Source: Inia geoffrensis
Lineage: Eukaryota > Chordata > Mammalia > Artiodactyla > Iniidae
Direction of reading: 5' to 3'
Assembly (NCBI GenBank): GCA_036417435.1
Contig: JAZAQT010000616.1
Coordinates: 62,001-126,000, forward strand
Length of the DNA: 64,000 nt
In this document: piece by piece, positions 10,414 through 24,298 of the stretch
Position numbering within the stretch: the first letter of the stretch is position 1
How the letters are laid out: each line of letters opens with the position of its first letter
Made by a program: the position numbers and the translations under genes
The notes under the pieces: model-generated
Told to the model about the DNA's origin: nothing
The model's database searches: none
The model's input: only the letters and a program-made list of their open reading frames with translations

Positions 10414-12148
10414 CAGATGCGATATTAACATTCTCCCCACTTGGAGAGTCAGTGCCTTTGACCTCTTGTTTGGCACAGTTTGCAATTTCTGTGGAAGATG
10501 AACAGGAATAAGGAGAACCAATGAGCGGCTAACTCGATGTGTTTGGACGGGCACATTGAACTCTGATTTCCCTACAGGAAGAAGAATTCACCAAAGGCTC
10601 AGCGGGCCATGCCGGAACGAGATTAGGGCCTGAAACAATTCTTCGGGTTTGCGGTCAGCTCACAAGAAAGCGAGTTGAGAAAAGGAGATCTTTGGCACTG
10701 TAACTCACAATCCTGCAGAGTTCCAAATGACCCCTATCACCCAAAAATTTATTGAAGGAAGGCTGTGAAGAGGACTTGAACGCGACGCAGAATTGCAGAA
10801 AACAGATATCAGGGGGTAGATAAGAATTGCTCTGAAAGCGTAGGAAAAGAGGCAGCAGTTCGACAGTGATGCACTTGGCCAAAAAGGGCGTATGCGTTTT
10901 TTCCTGAATATATTCAGGAAAAAACGCATACGCCCTTTTTGGCCAACCAAGCAAGCCTGCAATGGAAATCCGCACTACAAGGAAGTCTCACTTCCCACGG
11001 ATCCAAAGGGCCGTCCGAAAAAAGTGTAAAATCCAGAGAGGCAGGACAGGCCGTGGAGAACCGGCAGCCTTGTTATGCTGATGGGCGGGATGTAAATTGC
11101 CAACAGCCACTCTGGAGAAGTGGATGGTGTTTCCTGGAACAAAGAAAAAACCAAGCTAGAGAGCCTAGGGCACTTCCACTTATGGTGCTATAGATTCGGA
11201 AAATTTAAATGAAAAAGACACAGCCACACCAAAGTTTGGGGCTGCTCTGTGTACGGGATCCTTGACTATGGTACAACTTTAATAGCCCAGAAAGAGAAAA
11301 ATGGATATAGAAGTTGTGGTACATCCCTACAATGGAATATCACTCAACAATGAAATCCATGGCAACACACCAGTAGCAGCATAATGACAAGATTTAGTTA
11401 TGATGATTCTAAGTGAAATAAGTCACACAGAAAAAGAAACATCATAAGATATCACTAATACCGGGAATGTAAACACGGCTACGTGTGAACTGCATTACAA
11501 AACACAACAGAGTCTCACATTTACAAAAGAAACTTATGCTTGCTTAAGGGGAAAGGAGAGTAGGGAGGCTGCATAAAACCAGAGGTTCATATTAGGACAG
11601 ATACCATTCCATAAGCCAAATATATATTAGACAAGACCTACTCCTTGCTCAACGAAATGGACTCAACACCCCGTATTCAAAACCTAGGAATATGGCTGAC
11701 TATGAAGAAAATTAAAACCCATACATTTATAGGTCTCCATAAGAAAATCATTTGTGTACAGCACCATACACACAGCAGTGTCAATAAGCTAAATCCCCTT
11801 ATAAAAATAAATTTGAAAACAAAACACAAGGACTGTGAATTAGAGAGAAATTCTTAAATAAGTCCTTCAGGGCTTGTGAGGAATCTTGGATTTACCACCT
11901 CTACATCCACAGCTGGGGGAGAGATAAGGCTGGACACTTGGGGCTGATACTATTGGTGAGGGAATGCAGACCCTTTGAGGTAATGGTGCATGGTTCCCAT
12001 TCCACGGGTCCCAAATCTCCACGTTTAAGGGATTTATCCTTCAGCTAAAATACGCATGGAAAACCCAGAATATGGTCCACGAAGTGATCAGGCATAATTT
12101 CTAAAACTCATCGCCATTTTCGCCCCCTGATACTCGAGTTCACCGTTC
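10414..12148 (+). repeat. Satellite monomer 7
   Basis: Length 1,735 bp (one A missing before ACAAAAC near 11818). Palindrome 10875-10946 is perfect; L1-derived part is 11035-11824. Its 3' haplotype matches monomer 5, two copies back. Private: ATCACCCAAAA, GACAAGATTTAG, GAGTAGGGAGG and GTGAATTAGAG. Confidence 0.95.
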
Positions 12149-13883
12149 CAGATGCGATATTAACATTCTCCCCACTTGGAGAGTCAGTGCCTTTGACCTC
12201 TTGTTTGGCACAGTTTGCAATTTCTGTGGAAGATGAACAGGAATAAGGAGAACCAATGAGCGGCTAACTCGATGTGTTTGGACGGGCACATTGAACTCTG
12301 ATTTCCCTACAGGAAGAAGAATTCACCAAAGGCTCAGCGGGCAATGCCGGAACGAGATTAGGGCCTGAAGCAATTCTTCGGGTTTTCGGTCAGCTCACAA
12401 GAAAGCGAGTTGAGAAAATGAGATCTTTGGCACTGTAACTCACAATCCTGCAGAGTTCCAAATGACCCCTATCATCCAAAAATTTATTGAAGGAAGGCTG
12501 TGAAGAGGACTTGAACGCGACGCAGAATTGCAGAAAACAGATATCAGGGGGTAGATAAGAATTGCTCTGAAAGCGTAGGAAAAGAGGCAGCAGTTCGACA
12601 CTGATGCACTTGGCCAAAAAGGGCGTATGCGTTTTTTCCTGAATATATTCAGGAAAAAACGCATACGCCCTTTTTGGCCAACCAAGCAAGCCTGCAATGG
12701 AAATCCGCACTACAAGAAGTCTCACTTCCCACCGATCCAAAGGGCCGTCCGAAAAAAGTGTAAAATCCAGAGAGGCAGGACAGGCCGTGGAGAACCGGCA
12801 GCCTTGTTATGCTGATGGGCGGGATGTAAATTGCCAACAGCCACTCTGGAGAAGTGGATGGTGTTTCCTGGAACAAAGAAAAAACCAAGCTAGAGAGCCT
12901 AGGGCACTTCCACTTATGGTGCTATAGATTCGGAAAATTTAAATGAAAAAGACACAGCCACACCAAAGTTTGGGGCTGCTCTGTGTACGGGATCCTTGAC
13001 TATGGTACAACTTTAATAGCCCAGAAAGAGAAAAATGGATATAGAAGTTGTGGTACATCCCTACAATGGAATATCACTCAACAATGAAATCCATGGCAAC
13101 ACACCAGTAGCAGCATAATGACAGGATTTAGTTATGATGATTCTAAGTGAAATAAGTCACACAGAAAAAGAAACATCATAAGATATCACTAATACCGGGA
13201 ATGTAAACACGGCTACGTGTGAACTGCATTACAAAACACAACAGAGTCTCACATTTACAAAAGAAACTTATGCTTGCTTAAGGGGAAAGGAGAGTGGGGA
13301 GGCTGCATAAAACCAGAGGTTCACATTAGGACAGATACCATTCCATAAGCCAAATATATATTAGACAAGACCTACTCCTTGCTCAACGAAATGGACTCAA
13401 AACCCCGTATTCAAAACCTTGGAATATGCCTGACTATGAAGAAAATTAAAACCCATACATTTATAGGTCTCCATAAGAAAATCATTTGTGTACAGCACCA
13501 TACACACAGCAGTGTCAATAAGCTAAATCCCCTTATAAAAATAAATTTGAAAAACAAAACACAAGGACTGTGAAATAGAGAGAAATTCTTAAATAAGTCC
13601 TTCAGGGCTTGTGAGGAATCTTGGATTTACCACCTCTACATCCACAGCTGGGGGAGAGATAAGGCTGGACACTTGGGGCTGATACTATTGGTGAGGGAAT
13701 GCAGACCCTTTGAGGTAATGGTGCATGGTTCCCATTCCACGGGTCCCAAATCTCCACGTTTAAGGGATTTATCCTTCAGCTAAAATATGCATGGAAAACC
13801 CAGAATATGGTCCACGAAGTGATCAGGCATAATTTCTAAAACTCATCGCCATTTTCGCCCCCTGATACTCGAGTTCGCCGTTC
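12149..13883 (+). repeat. Satellite monomer 8
   Basis: Length 1,735 bp (ACAAGAAG deletion near 12711). Palindrome 12610-12681 is perfect; L1-derived part is 12769-13559. Its 5' part matches monomer 6 (GGCAATGCC, AAAATGAG, CACTGATG). Private: ACTCAAAACCCC in the 3' UTR. Confidence 0.95.
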
Positions 13884-15619
13884 CAGATGCGATATTAACA
13901 TTCTCCCCACTTGGAGAGTCAGTGCCTTTGACCTCTTGTTTGGCACAGTTTGCAATTTCTGTGGAAGATGAACAGGAATAAGGAGAACCAATGAGCGGCT
14001 AACTCGATGTGTTTGGACGGGCACATTGAACTCTGATTTCCCTACAGGAAGAAGAATTCACCAAAGGCTCAGCGGGCCATGCCGGAACGAGATTAGGGCC
14101 TGAAGCAATTCTTCGGGTTTTCGGTCAGCTCACAAGAAAGCGAGTTGAGAAAAGGAGATCTTTGGCACTGTAACTCACAATCCTGCAGAGTTCCAAATGA
14201 CCCCTATCATCCAAAAATTTATTGAAGGAAGGCTGTGAAGAGGACTTGAACGCAACGCAGAATTGCAGAAAACAGATATCAGGGGCTAGATAAGAATTGC
14301 TCTGAAAGCGTAGGAAAAGAGGCAGCAGTTCGACAGTGATGCACTTGGCCAAAAAGGGCGTATGCGTTTTTTCCTGAATATATTCAGGAAAAAACGCATA
14401 CGCCCTTTTTGGCAAACCAAGCAAGCCTGCAATGGAAATCCGCACTACAAGGAAGTCTCACTTCCCACCGATCCAAAGGGCCGTCCGAAAAAAGTGTAAA
14501 ATCCAGAGAGGCAGGACAGGCCGTGGAGAACCGGCAGCCTTGTTACGCTGATGGGCGGGATGTAAATTGCCAACAGCCACTCTGGAGAAGTGGATGGTGT
14601 TTCCTGGAACAAAGAAAAAACCAAGCTAGAGAGCCTAGGGCACTTCCAGTTATGGTGCTATAGATTCGGAAAATTTAAATGAAAAAGACACAGCCACACC
14701 AAAGTTTGGGGCTGCTATGTGTACGGGATCCTTGACCATGGTACAACTTTAATAGCCCAGAAAGAGAAAAATGGATATAGAAGTTGTGGTACATCCCTAC
14801 AATGGAATATCACTCAACAATGAAATCCATGGCAACACACCAGTAGCAGCATAATGACAGGATTTAGTTATGATGATTCTAAGTGAAATAAGTCACACAG
14901 AAAAAGAAACATCATAAGATATCACTAATACCGGGAATGTAAACACAGCTACGTGTGAACTGCATTACAAAACACAACAGAGTCTCACATTTACAAAAGA
15001 AACTTATGCTTGCTTAAGGGGAAAGGAGAGTGGGGAGGCTGCATAAAACCAGAGGTTCACATTAGGACAGATACCATTCCATAAGCCAAATATATATTAG
15101 ACAAGACCTACTCCTTGCTCAACCAAACGGACTCAACACCCAGTATTCAAAACCTTGGAATATTCCTGACTATGAAGAAAATTAAAACCCATACATTTAT
15201 AGGTCTCCATAAGAAAATCATTTGTGTACAGCACCATACACACAGCAGTGTCAATAAGCTAAATCCCCTTATAAAAATAAATTTGAAAAACAAAACACAA
15301 GGACTGTGAAATAGAGAGAAATTCTTAAATAAGTCCTTCAGGGCTTGTGAGGAATCTTGGATTTACCACCTCTACATCCACAGCTGGGGGAGAGATAAGG
15401 CTGGACACTTGGGGCTGATAGTATTGGTGAGGGAATGCAGACCCTTTGAGGTAATGGTGCATGGTTCCCATTCCACGGGTCCCAAATCTCCACGTTTAAG
15501 GGATTTATCCTTCAGCTAAAATATGCATGGAAAACCCAGAATATGGTCCACGAAGTGATCAGGCATAATTTCTAAAACTCATCGCCATTTTCGCCCCCTG
15601 ATACTCGAGTTCGCCGTTC
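13884..15619 (+). repeat. Satellite monomer 9
   Basis: Length 1,736 bp. Palindrome 14345-14416 has one mismatch, GGCAAACC for GGCCAACC at the outer right arm. L1-derived part is 14505-15295. It shares GGGGCTAGATAAG and GTTACGCTG with 14 and 15. It shares CTATGTGTACG/GACCATGG and CAAACGGACTC/ATATTCCTG with 12. Confidence 0.95.
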
Positions 15620-17355
15620 CAGATGCGATATTAACATTCTCCCCACTTGGAGAGTCAGTGCCTTTGACCTCTTGTTTGGCACAGTTTGCAATTTCTGTGG
15701 AAGATGAACAGGAATAAGGAGAACCAATGAGCGGCTAACTCGATGTGTTTGGACGGGCACATTGAACTCTGATTTCCCTACAGGAAGAAGAATTCACCAA
15801 AGGCTCAGCGGGCCATGCCGGAACGAGATTAGGGCCTGAAGCAATTCTTCGGGTTTGCGGTCAGCTCACAAGAAAGCGAGTTGAGAAAAGGAGATCTTTG
15901 GCACTGTAACTCACAATCCTGCAGAGTTCCAAATGACCCCTATCATCCAAAAATTTATTGAAGGAAGGCTGTGAAGAGGACTTGAACGCGACGCAGAATT
16001 GCAGAAAACAGATATCAGGGGGTAGATAAGAATTGCTCTGAAAGCGTAGGAAAAGAGGCAGCAGTTCGACACTGATGCACTTGGCCAAAAAGGGCGTATG
16101 CGTTTTTTCCTGAATATATTCAGGAAAAAACGCATACGCCCTTTTTGGCCAACCAAGCAAGCCTGAAATGGAAATCCGCACTACAAGGAAGTCTCACTTC
16201 CCACCGATCCAAAGGGCCGTCCGAAAAAAGTGTAAAATCCAGAGAGGCAGGACAGGCCGTGGAGAACCGGCAGCCTTGTTATGCTGATGGGCGGGATGTA
16301 AATTGCCAACAGCCACTCTGGAGAAGTGGATGGTGTTTCCTGGAACAAAGAAAAAACCAAGCTAGAGAGCCTAGGGCACTTCCACTTATGGTGCTATAGA
16401 TTCGGAAAATTTAAATGAAAAAGACACAGCCAAACCAAAGTTTGGGGCTGCTCTGTGTACGGGATCCTTGACTATGGTACAACTTTAATAGCCCAGAAAG
16501 AGAAAAATGGATATAGAAGTTGTGGTACATCCCTACAATGGAATATCACTCAACAATGAAATCCATGGCAACACACCAGTAGCAGCATAATGACAGGATT
16601 TAGTTATGATGATTCTAAGTGAAATAAGTCACACAGAAAAAGAAACATCATAAGATATCACTAATACCGGGAATGTAAACACGGCTACGTGTGAACTGCA
16701 TTACAAAACACAACAGAGTCTCACATTTACAAAAGAAACTTATGCTTGCTTAAGGGGAAAGGAGAGTGGGGAGGCTGCATAAAACCAGAGGTTCATATTA
16801 GGACAGATACCATTCCATAAGCCAAATATATATTAGACAAGACCTACTCCTTGCTCAACGAAATGGACTCAACACCCCGTATTCAAAACCTAGGAATATG
16901 CCTGACTATGAAGAAAATTAAAACCCATACATTTATAGGTCTCCATAAGAAAATCATTTGTGTACAGCACCATACACACAGCAGTGTCAATAAGCTAAAT
17001 CCCCTTATAAAAATAAATTTGAAAAACAAAACACAAGGACTGTGAAATAGAGAGAAATTCTTAAATAAGTCCTTCAGGGCTTGTGAGGAATCTTGGATTT
17101 ACCACCTCTACATCCACAGCTGGGGGAGAGATAAGGCTGGACACTTGGGGCTGATACTATTGGTGAGGGAATGCAGACCCTTTGAGGTAATGGTGCATGG
17201 TTCCCATTCCACGGGTCCCAAATCTCCACGTTTAAGGGATTTATCCTTCAGCTAAAATATGCATGGAAAACCCAGAATATGGTCCACGAAGTGATCAGGC
17301 ATAATTTCTAAAACTCATCGCCATTTTCGCCCCCTGATACTCGAGTTCGCCGTTC
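15620..17355 (+). repeat. Satellite monomer 10
   Basis: Length 1,736 bp. Palindrome 16081-16152 is perfect; L1-derived part is 16241-17031. It carries CGACACTGATG. Private: GCCTGAAATGG beside the palindrome and GCCAAACCAAAG near 16430. Confidence 0.95.
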
Positions 17356-19091
17356 CAGATGCGATATTAACATTCTCCCCACTTGGAGAGTCAGTGCCTT
17401 TGACCTCTTGTTTGGCACAGTTTGCAATTTCTGTGGAAGATGAACAGGAATAAGGAGAACCAATGAGCGGCTAACTCGATGTGTTTGGACGGGCACATTG
17501 AACTCTGATTTCCCTACAGGAAGAAGAATTCACCAAAGGCTCAGCGGGCCATGCCGGAACGAGATTAGGGCCTGAAACAATTCTTCGGGTTTGCGGTCAG
17601 CTCACAAGAAAGCGAGTTGAGAAAAGGAGATCTTTGGCACTGTAACTCACAATCCTGCAGAGTTCCAAATGACCCCTATCATCCCAAAATTTATTGAAGG
17701 AAGGCTGTGAAGAGGACTTGAACGCGACGCAGAATTGCAGAAAACAGATATCAGGGGGTAGATAAGAATTGCTCTGAAAGCGTAGGAAAAGAGGCAGCAG
17801 TTCGACAGTGATGCACTTGGCCAAAAAGGGCGTATGCGTTTTTTCCTGAATATATTCAGGAAAAAACGCATACGCCCTTTTTGGCCAACCAAGCAAGCCT
17901 GCAATGGAAATCCGCACTACAAGGAAGTCTCACTTCCCACCGATCCAAAGGGCCGTCCGAAAAAAGTGTAAAATCCAGAGAGGCAGGACAGGCCGTGGAG
18001 AACCGGCAGCCTTGTTATGCTGATGGGCGGGATGTAAATTGCCAACAGCCACTCTGGAGAAGTGGATGGTGTTTCCTGGAACAAAGAAAAAACCAAGCTA
18101 GAGAGCCTAGGGCACTTCCAGTTATGGTGCTATAGATTCGGAAAATTTAAATGAAAAAGACACAGCCACACCAAAGTTTGGGGCTGCTCTGTGTACGGGA
18201 TCCTTGACTATGGTACAACTTTAATAGCCCAGAAAGAGAAAAATGGATATAGAAGTTGTGGTACATCCCTACAATGGAATATCACTCAACAATGAAATCC
18301 ATGGCAACACACCAGTAGCAGCATAATGACAGGATTTAGTTATGATGATTCTAAGTGAAATAAGTCACACAGAAAAAGAAACATCATAAGATATCACTAA
18401 TACCGGGAATGTAAACACAGCTACGTGTGAACTGCATTACAAAACACAACAGAGTCTCACATTTACAAAAGAAACTTATGCTTGCTTAAGGGGAAAGGAG
18501 AGTGGGGAGGCTGCATAAAACCAGAGGTTCACATTAGGACAGATACCATTCCATAAGCCAAATATATATTAGACAAGACCTACTCCTTGCTCAACGAAAT
18601 GGACTCAACACCCCGTATTCAAAACCTTGGAATATGCCTGACTATGAAGAAAATTAAAACCCATACATTTATAGGTCTCCATAAGAAAATCATTTGTGTA
18701 CAGCACCATACACACAGCAGTGTCAATAAGCTAAATCCCCTTATAAAAATAAATTTGAAAAACAAAACACAAGGACTGTGAAATAGAGAGAAATTCTTAA
18801 ATAAGTCCTTCAGGGCTTGTGAGGAATCTTGGATTTACCACCTCTACATCCACAGCTGGGGGAGAGATAAGGCTGGACACTTGGGGCTGATAGTATTGGT
18901 GAGGGAATGCAGACCCTTTGAGGTAATGGTGCATGGTTCCCATTCCACGGGTCCCAAATCTCCACGTTTAAGGGATTTATCCTTCAGCTAAAATATGCAT
19001 GGAAAACCCAGAATATGGTCCACGAAGTGATCAGGCATAATTTCTAAAACTCATCGCCATTTTCGCCCCCTGATACTCGAGTTCGCCGTTC
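17356..19091 (+). repeat. Satellite monomer 11
   Basis: Length 1,736 bp. Palindrome 17817-17888 is perfect; L1-derived part is 17977-18767. CTGAAACAATT and ATCATCCCAAAA match monomer 4, seven copies upstream. TTCCAGTTATGG matches monomer 9. Confidence 0.95.
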
Positions 19092-20827
19092 CAGATGCGA
19101 TATTAACATTCTCCCCACTTGGAGAGTCAGTGCCTTTGACCTCTTGTTTGGCACAGTTTGCAATTTCTGTGGAAGATGAACAGGAATAAGGAGAACCAAT
19201 GAGCGGCTAACTCGATGTGTTTGGACGGGCACATTGAACTCTGATTTCCCTACAGGAAGAAGAATTCACCAAAGGCTCAGCGGGCCATACCGGAACGAGA
19301 TTAGGGCCTGAAGCAATTCTTCGGGTTTTCGGTCAGCTCACAAGAAAGCGAGTTGAGAAAAGGAGATCTTTGGCACTGTAACTCACAATCCTGCAGAGTT
19401 CCAAATGACCCCTATCATCCAAAAATTTATTGAAGGAAGGCTGTGAAGAGGACTTGAACGCGACGCAGAATTGCAGAAAACAGATATCAGGGGGTAGATA
19501 AGAATCGCTCTGAAAGCGTAGGAAAAGAGGCAGCAGTTCGACAGTGATGCACTTGGCCAAAAAGGGCGTATGCGTTTTTTCCTGAATATATTCAGGAAAA
19601 AACGCATACGCCCTTTTTGGCCAACCAAGCCAGCCTGCAATGGAAATCCGCACTACAAGGAAGTCTCACTTCCCACCGATCCAAAGGGCCGTCCGAAAAA
19701 AGTATAAAATCCAGAGAGGAAGGACAGGCCGTGGAGAACCGGCAGCCTTGTTATGCTGATGGGCGGGATGTAAATTGCCAACAGCCACTCTGGAGAAGTG
19801 GATGGTGTTTCCTGGAACAAAGAAAAAACCAAGCTAGAGAGCCTAGGGCACTTCCACTTATGGTGCTATAGATTCGGAAAATTTAAATGAAAAAGACACA
19901 GCCACACCAAAGTTTGGGGCTGCTATGTGTACGGGATCCTTGACCATGGTACAACTTTAATAGCCCAGAAAGAGAAAAATGGATATAGAAGTTGTGGTAC
20001 ATCCCTACAATGGAATATCACTCAACAATGAAATCCATGGCAACACACCAGTAGCAGCATAATGACAGGATTTAGTTATGATGATTCTAAGTGAAATAAG
20101 TCACACAGAAAAAGAAACATCATAAGATATCACTAATACCGGGAATGTAAACACAGCTACGTGTGAACTGCATTACAAAACACAACAGAGTCTCACATTT
20201 ACAAAAGAAACTTATGCTTGCTTAAGGGGAAAGGAGAGTGGGGAGGCTGCATAAAACCAGAGGTTCACATTAGGACAGATACCATTCCATAAGCCAAATA
20301 TATATTAGACAAGACCTACTCCTTGCTCAACCAAACGGACTCAACACCCAGTATTCAAAACCTTGGAATATTCCTGACTATGAAGAAAATTAAAACCCAT
20401 TCATTTATAGGTCTCCATAAGAAAATCATTTGTGTACAGCACCATACACACAGCAGTGTCAATAAGCTAAATCCCCTTATAAAAATAAATTTGAAAAACA
20501 AAACACAAGGACTGTGAAATAGAGAGAAATTCTTAAATAAGTCCTTCAGGGCTTGTGAGGAATCTTGGATTTACCACCTCTACATCCACAGCTGGGGGAG
20601 AGATAAGGCTGCACACTTGGGGCTGATAGTATTGGTGAGGGAATGCAGACCCTTTGAGGTAATGGTGCATGGTTCCCATTCCACGGGTCCCAAATCTCCA
20701 CGTTTAAGGGATTTATCCTTCAGCTAAAATATGCATGGAAAACCCAGAATATGGTCCACGAAGTGATCAGGCATAATTTCTAAAACTCATCGCCATTTTC
20801 GCCCCCTGATACTCGAGTTCGCCGTTT
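19092..20827 (+). repeat. Satellite monomer 12
   Basis: Length 1,736 bp. Palindrome 19553-19624 is perfect; L1-derived part is 19713-20503. GGCCATACCGG, AGAATCGCTC and GAGGAAGG are shared with 17 and 19. CAAACGGACTC with ATATTCCTG is shared with 9. Private: AAGCCAGCCTG, AGTATAAAATCC, CCCATTCATTT, GGCTGCACAC. Confidence 0.95.
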
Positions 20828-22562
20828 CAGATGCGATATTAACATTCTCCCCACTTGGAGAGTCAGTGCCTTTGACCTCTTGTTTGGCACAGTTTGCAAT
20901 TTCTGTGGAAGATGAACAGGAATAAGGAGAACCAATGAGCGGCTAACTCGATGTGTTTGGACGGGCACATTGAACTCTGATTTCCCTACAGGAAGAAGAA
21001 TTCACCAAAGGCTCAGCGGGCCATGCCGGAACGAGATTAGGGCCTGAAGCAATTCTTCGGGTTTTCGGTCAGCTCACAAGAAAGCGAGTTGAGAAAATGA
21101 GATCTTTGGCACTGTAACTCACAATCCTGCAGAGTTCCAAATGACCCCTATCATCCAAAAATTTATTGAAGGAAGGCTGTGAAGAGGACTTGAACGCGAC
21201 GCAGAATTGCAGAAAACAGATATCAGGGGGTAGATAAGAATTGCTCTGAAAGCGTAGGAAAAGAGGCAGCAGTTCGACACTGATGCACTTGGCCAAAAAG
21301 GGCGTATGCGTTTTTTCCTGAATATATTCAGGAAAAAACGCATACGCCCTTTTTGGCCAACCAAGCAAGCCTGCAATGGAAATCCGCACTACAAGAAGTC
21401 TCACTTCCCACCGATCCAAAGGGCCGTCCGAAAAAAGTGTAAAATCCAGAGAGGCAGGACAGGCCGTGGAGAACCAGCAGCCTTGTTATGCTGATGGGCG
21501 GGATGTAAATTGCCAACAGCCACTCTGGAGAAGTGGATGGTGTTTCCTGGAACAAAGAAAAAACCAAGCTAGAGAGCCTAGGGCACTTCCACTTATGGTG
21601 CTATAGATTCGGAAAATTTAAATGAAAAAGACACAGCCACACCAAAGTTTGGGGCTGCTCTGTGTACGGGATCCTTGACTATGGTACAACTTTAATAGCC
21701 CAGAAAGAGAAAAATGGATATAGAAGTTGTGGTACATCCCTACAATGGAATATCACTCAACAATGAAATCCATGGCAACACACCAGTAGCAGCATAATGA
21801 CAGGATTTAGTTATGATGATTCTAAGTGAAATAAGTCACACAGAAAAAGAAACATCATAAGATATCACTAATACCGGGAATGTAAACACGGCTACGTGTG
21901 AACTGCATTACAAAACACAACAGAGTCTCACATTTACAAAAGAAACTTATGCTTGCTTAAGGGGAAAGGAGAGTGGGGAGGCTGCATAAAACCAGAGGTT
22001 CACATTAGGACAGATACCATTCCATAAGCCAAATATATATTAGACAAGACCTACTCCTTGCTCAACGAAATGGACTCAACACCCCGTATTCAAAACCTAG
22101 GAATATGCCTGACTATGAAGAAAATTAAAACCCATACATTTATAGGTCTCCATAAGAAAATCATTTGTGTACAGCACCATACACACAGCAGTGTCAATAA
22201 GCTAAATCCCCTTATAAAAATAAATTTGAAAAACAAAACACAAGGACTGTGAAATAGAGAGAAATTCTTAAATAAGTCCTTCAGGGCTTGTGAGGAATCT
22301 TGGATTTACCACCTCTACATCCACAGCTGGGGGAGAGATAAGGCTGGACACTTGGGGCTGATAGTATTGGTGAGGGAATGCAGACCCTTTGAGGTAATGG
22401 TGCATGGTTCCCATTCCACGGGTCCCAAATCTCCACGTTTAAGGGATTTATCCTTCAGCTAAAATATGCATGGAAAACCCAGAATATGGTCCACGAAGTG
22501 ATCAGGCATAATTTCTAAAACTCATCGCCATTTTCGCCCCCTGATACTCGAGTTCGCCGTTC
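20828..22562 (+). repeat. Satellite monomer 13
   Basis: Length 1,735 bp (ACAAGAAG deletion near 21391). Palindrome 21289-21360 is perfect; L1-derived part is 21448-22238. Its 5' part (AAAATGAG, CACTGATG, the deletion) matches monomer 8, five copies upstream. Private: GAACCAGCAG is shared only with 21 and 30. Confidence 0.95.
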
Positions 22563-24298
22563 CAGATGCGATATTAACATTCTCCCCACTTGGAGAGTCA
22601 GTGCCTTTGACCTCTTGTTTGGCACAGTTTGCAATTTCTGTGGAAGATGAACAGGAATAAGGAGAACCAATGAGCGGCTAACTCGATGTGTTTGGACGGG
22701 CACATTGAACTCTGATTTCCCTACAGGAAGAAGAATTCACCAAAGGCTCAGCGGGCCATGCCGGAACGAGATTAGGGCCTGAAGCAATTCTTCGGGTTTT
22801 CGGTCAGCTCACAAGAAAGCGAGTTGAGAAAAGGAGATCTTTGGCACTGTAACTCACAATCCTGCAGAGTTCCAAATGACCCCTATCATCCAAAAATTTA
22901 TTGAAGGAAGGCTGTGAAGAGGACTTGAACGCGACGCAGAATTTCAGAAAACAGATATCAGGGGCTAGATAAGAATTGCTCTGAAAGCGTAGGAAAAGAG
23001 GCAGCAGTTCGACAGTGATGCACTTGGCCAAAAAGGGCGTATGCGTTTTTTCCTGAATATATTCAGGAAAAAACGCATACGCCCTTTTTGGCCAACCAAG
23101 CAAGCCTGCAATGGAAATCCGCACTACAAGGAAGTCTCACTTCCCACCGATCCAAAGGGCCGTCCGAAAAAAGTGTAAAATCCAGAGAGGCAGGACAGGC
23201 CGTGGAGAAACGGCAGCCTTGTTACGCTGATGGGCGGGATGTAAATTGCCAACAGCCACTCTGGAGAAGTGGATGGTGTTTCCTGGAACAAAGAAAAAAC
23301 CAAGCTAGAGAGCCTAGGGCACTTCCACTTATGGTGCTATAGATTCGGAAAATTTAAATGAAAAAGACACAGCCACACCAAAGTTTGGGGCTGCTATGTG
23401 TACGGGATCCTTCACCATGGTACAACTTTAATAGCCCAGAAAGAGAAAAATGGATATAGAAGTTGTGGTACATCCCTACAATGGAATATCACTCAACAAT
23501 GAAATCCATGGCAACACACCAGTAGCAGCATAATGACAGGATTTAGTTATGATGATTCTAAGTGAAATAAGTCACACAGAAAAAGAAACATCATAAGATA
23601 TCACTAATACCGGGAATGTAAACACGGCTACGTGTGAACTGCATTACAAAACACAACAGAGTCTCACATTTACAAAAGAAACTTATGCTTGCTTAAGGGG
23701 AAAGGAGAGTGGGGAGGCTGCATAAAACCAGAGGTTCACATTAGGACAGATACCATTCCATAAGCCAAATATATATTAGACAAGACCTACTCCTTGCTCA
23801 ACGAAATGGACTCAACACCCCGTATTCAAAACCTAGGAATATGCCTGACTATGAAGAAAATTAAAACCCATACATTTATAGGTCTCCATAAGAAAATCAT
23901 TTGTGTACAGCACCATACACACAGCAGTGTCAATAAGCTAAATCCCCTTATAAAAATAAATTTGAAAAACAAAACACAAGGACTGTGAAATAGAGAGAAA
24001 TTCTTAAATAAGTCCTTCAGGGCTTGTGAGGAATCTTGGATTTACCACCTCTACATCCACAGCTGGGGGAGAGATAAGGCTGGACACTTGGGGCTGATAG
24101 TATTGGTGAGGGAATGCAGACCCTTTGAGGTAATGGTGCATGGTTCCCATTCCACGGGTCCCAAATCTCCACGTTTAAGGGATTTATCCTTCAGCTAAAA
24201 TATGCATGGAAAACCCAGAATATGGTCCACGAAGTGATCAGGCATAATTTCTAAAACTCATCGCCATTTTCGCCCCCTGATACTCGAGTTCGCCGTTC
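22563..24298 (+). repeat. Satellite monomer 14
   Basis: Length 1,736 bp. Palindrome 23024-23095 is perfect; L1-derived part is 23184-23974. GAATTTCAG, GGGGCTAGATAAG, GAGAAACGGCAG, GTTACGCTG and CCTTCACCATGG all recur in monomer 15, so the two adjacent copies are near duplicates up to the 3' UTR. Confidence 0.95.
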
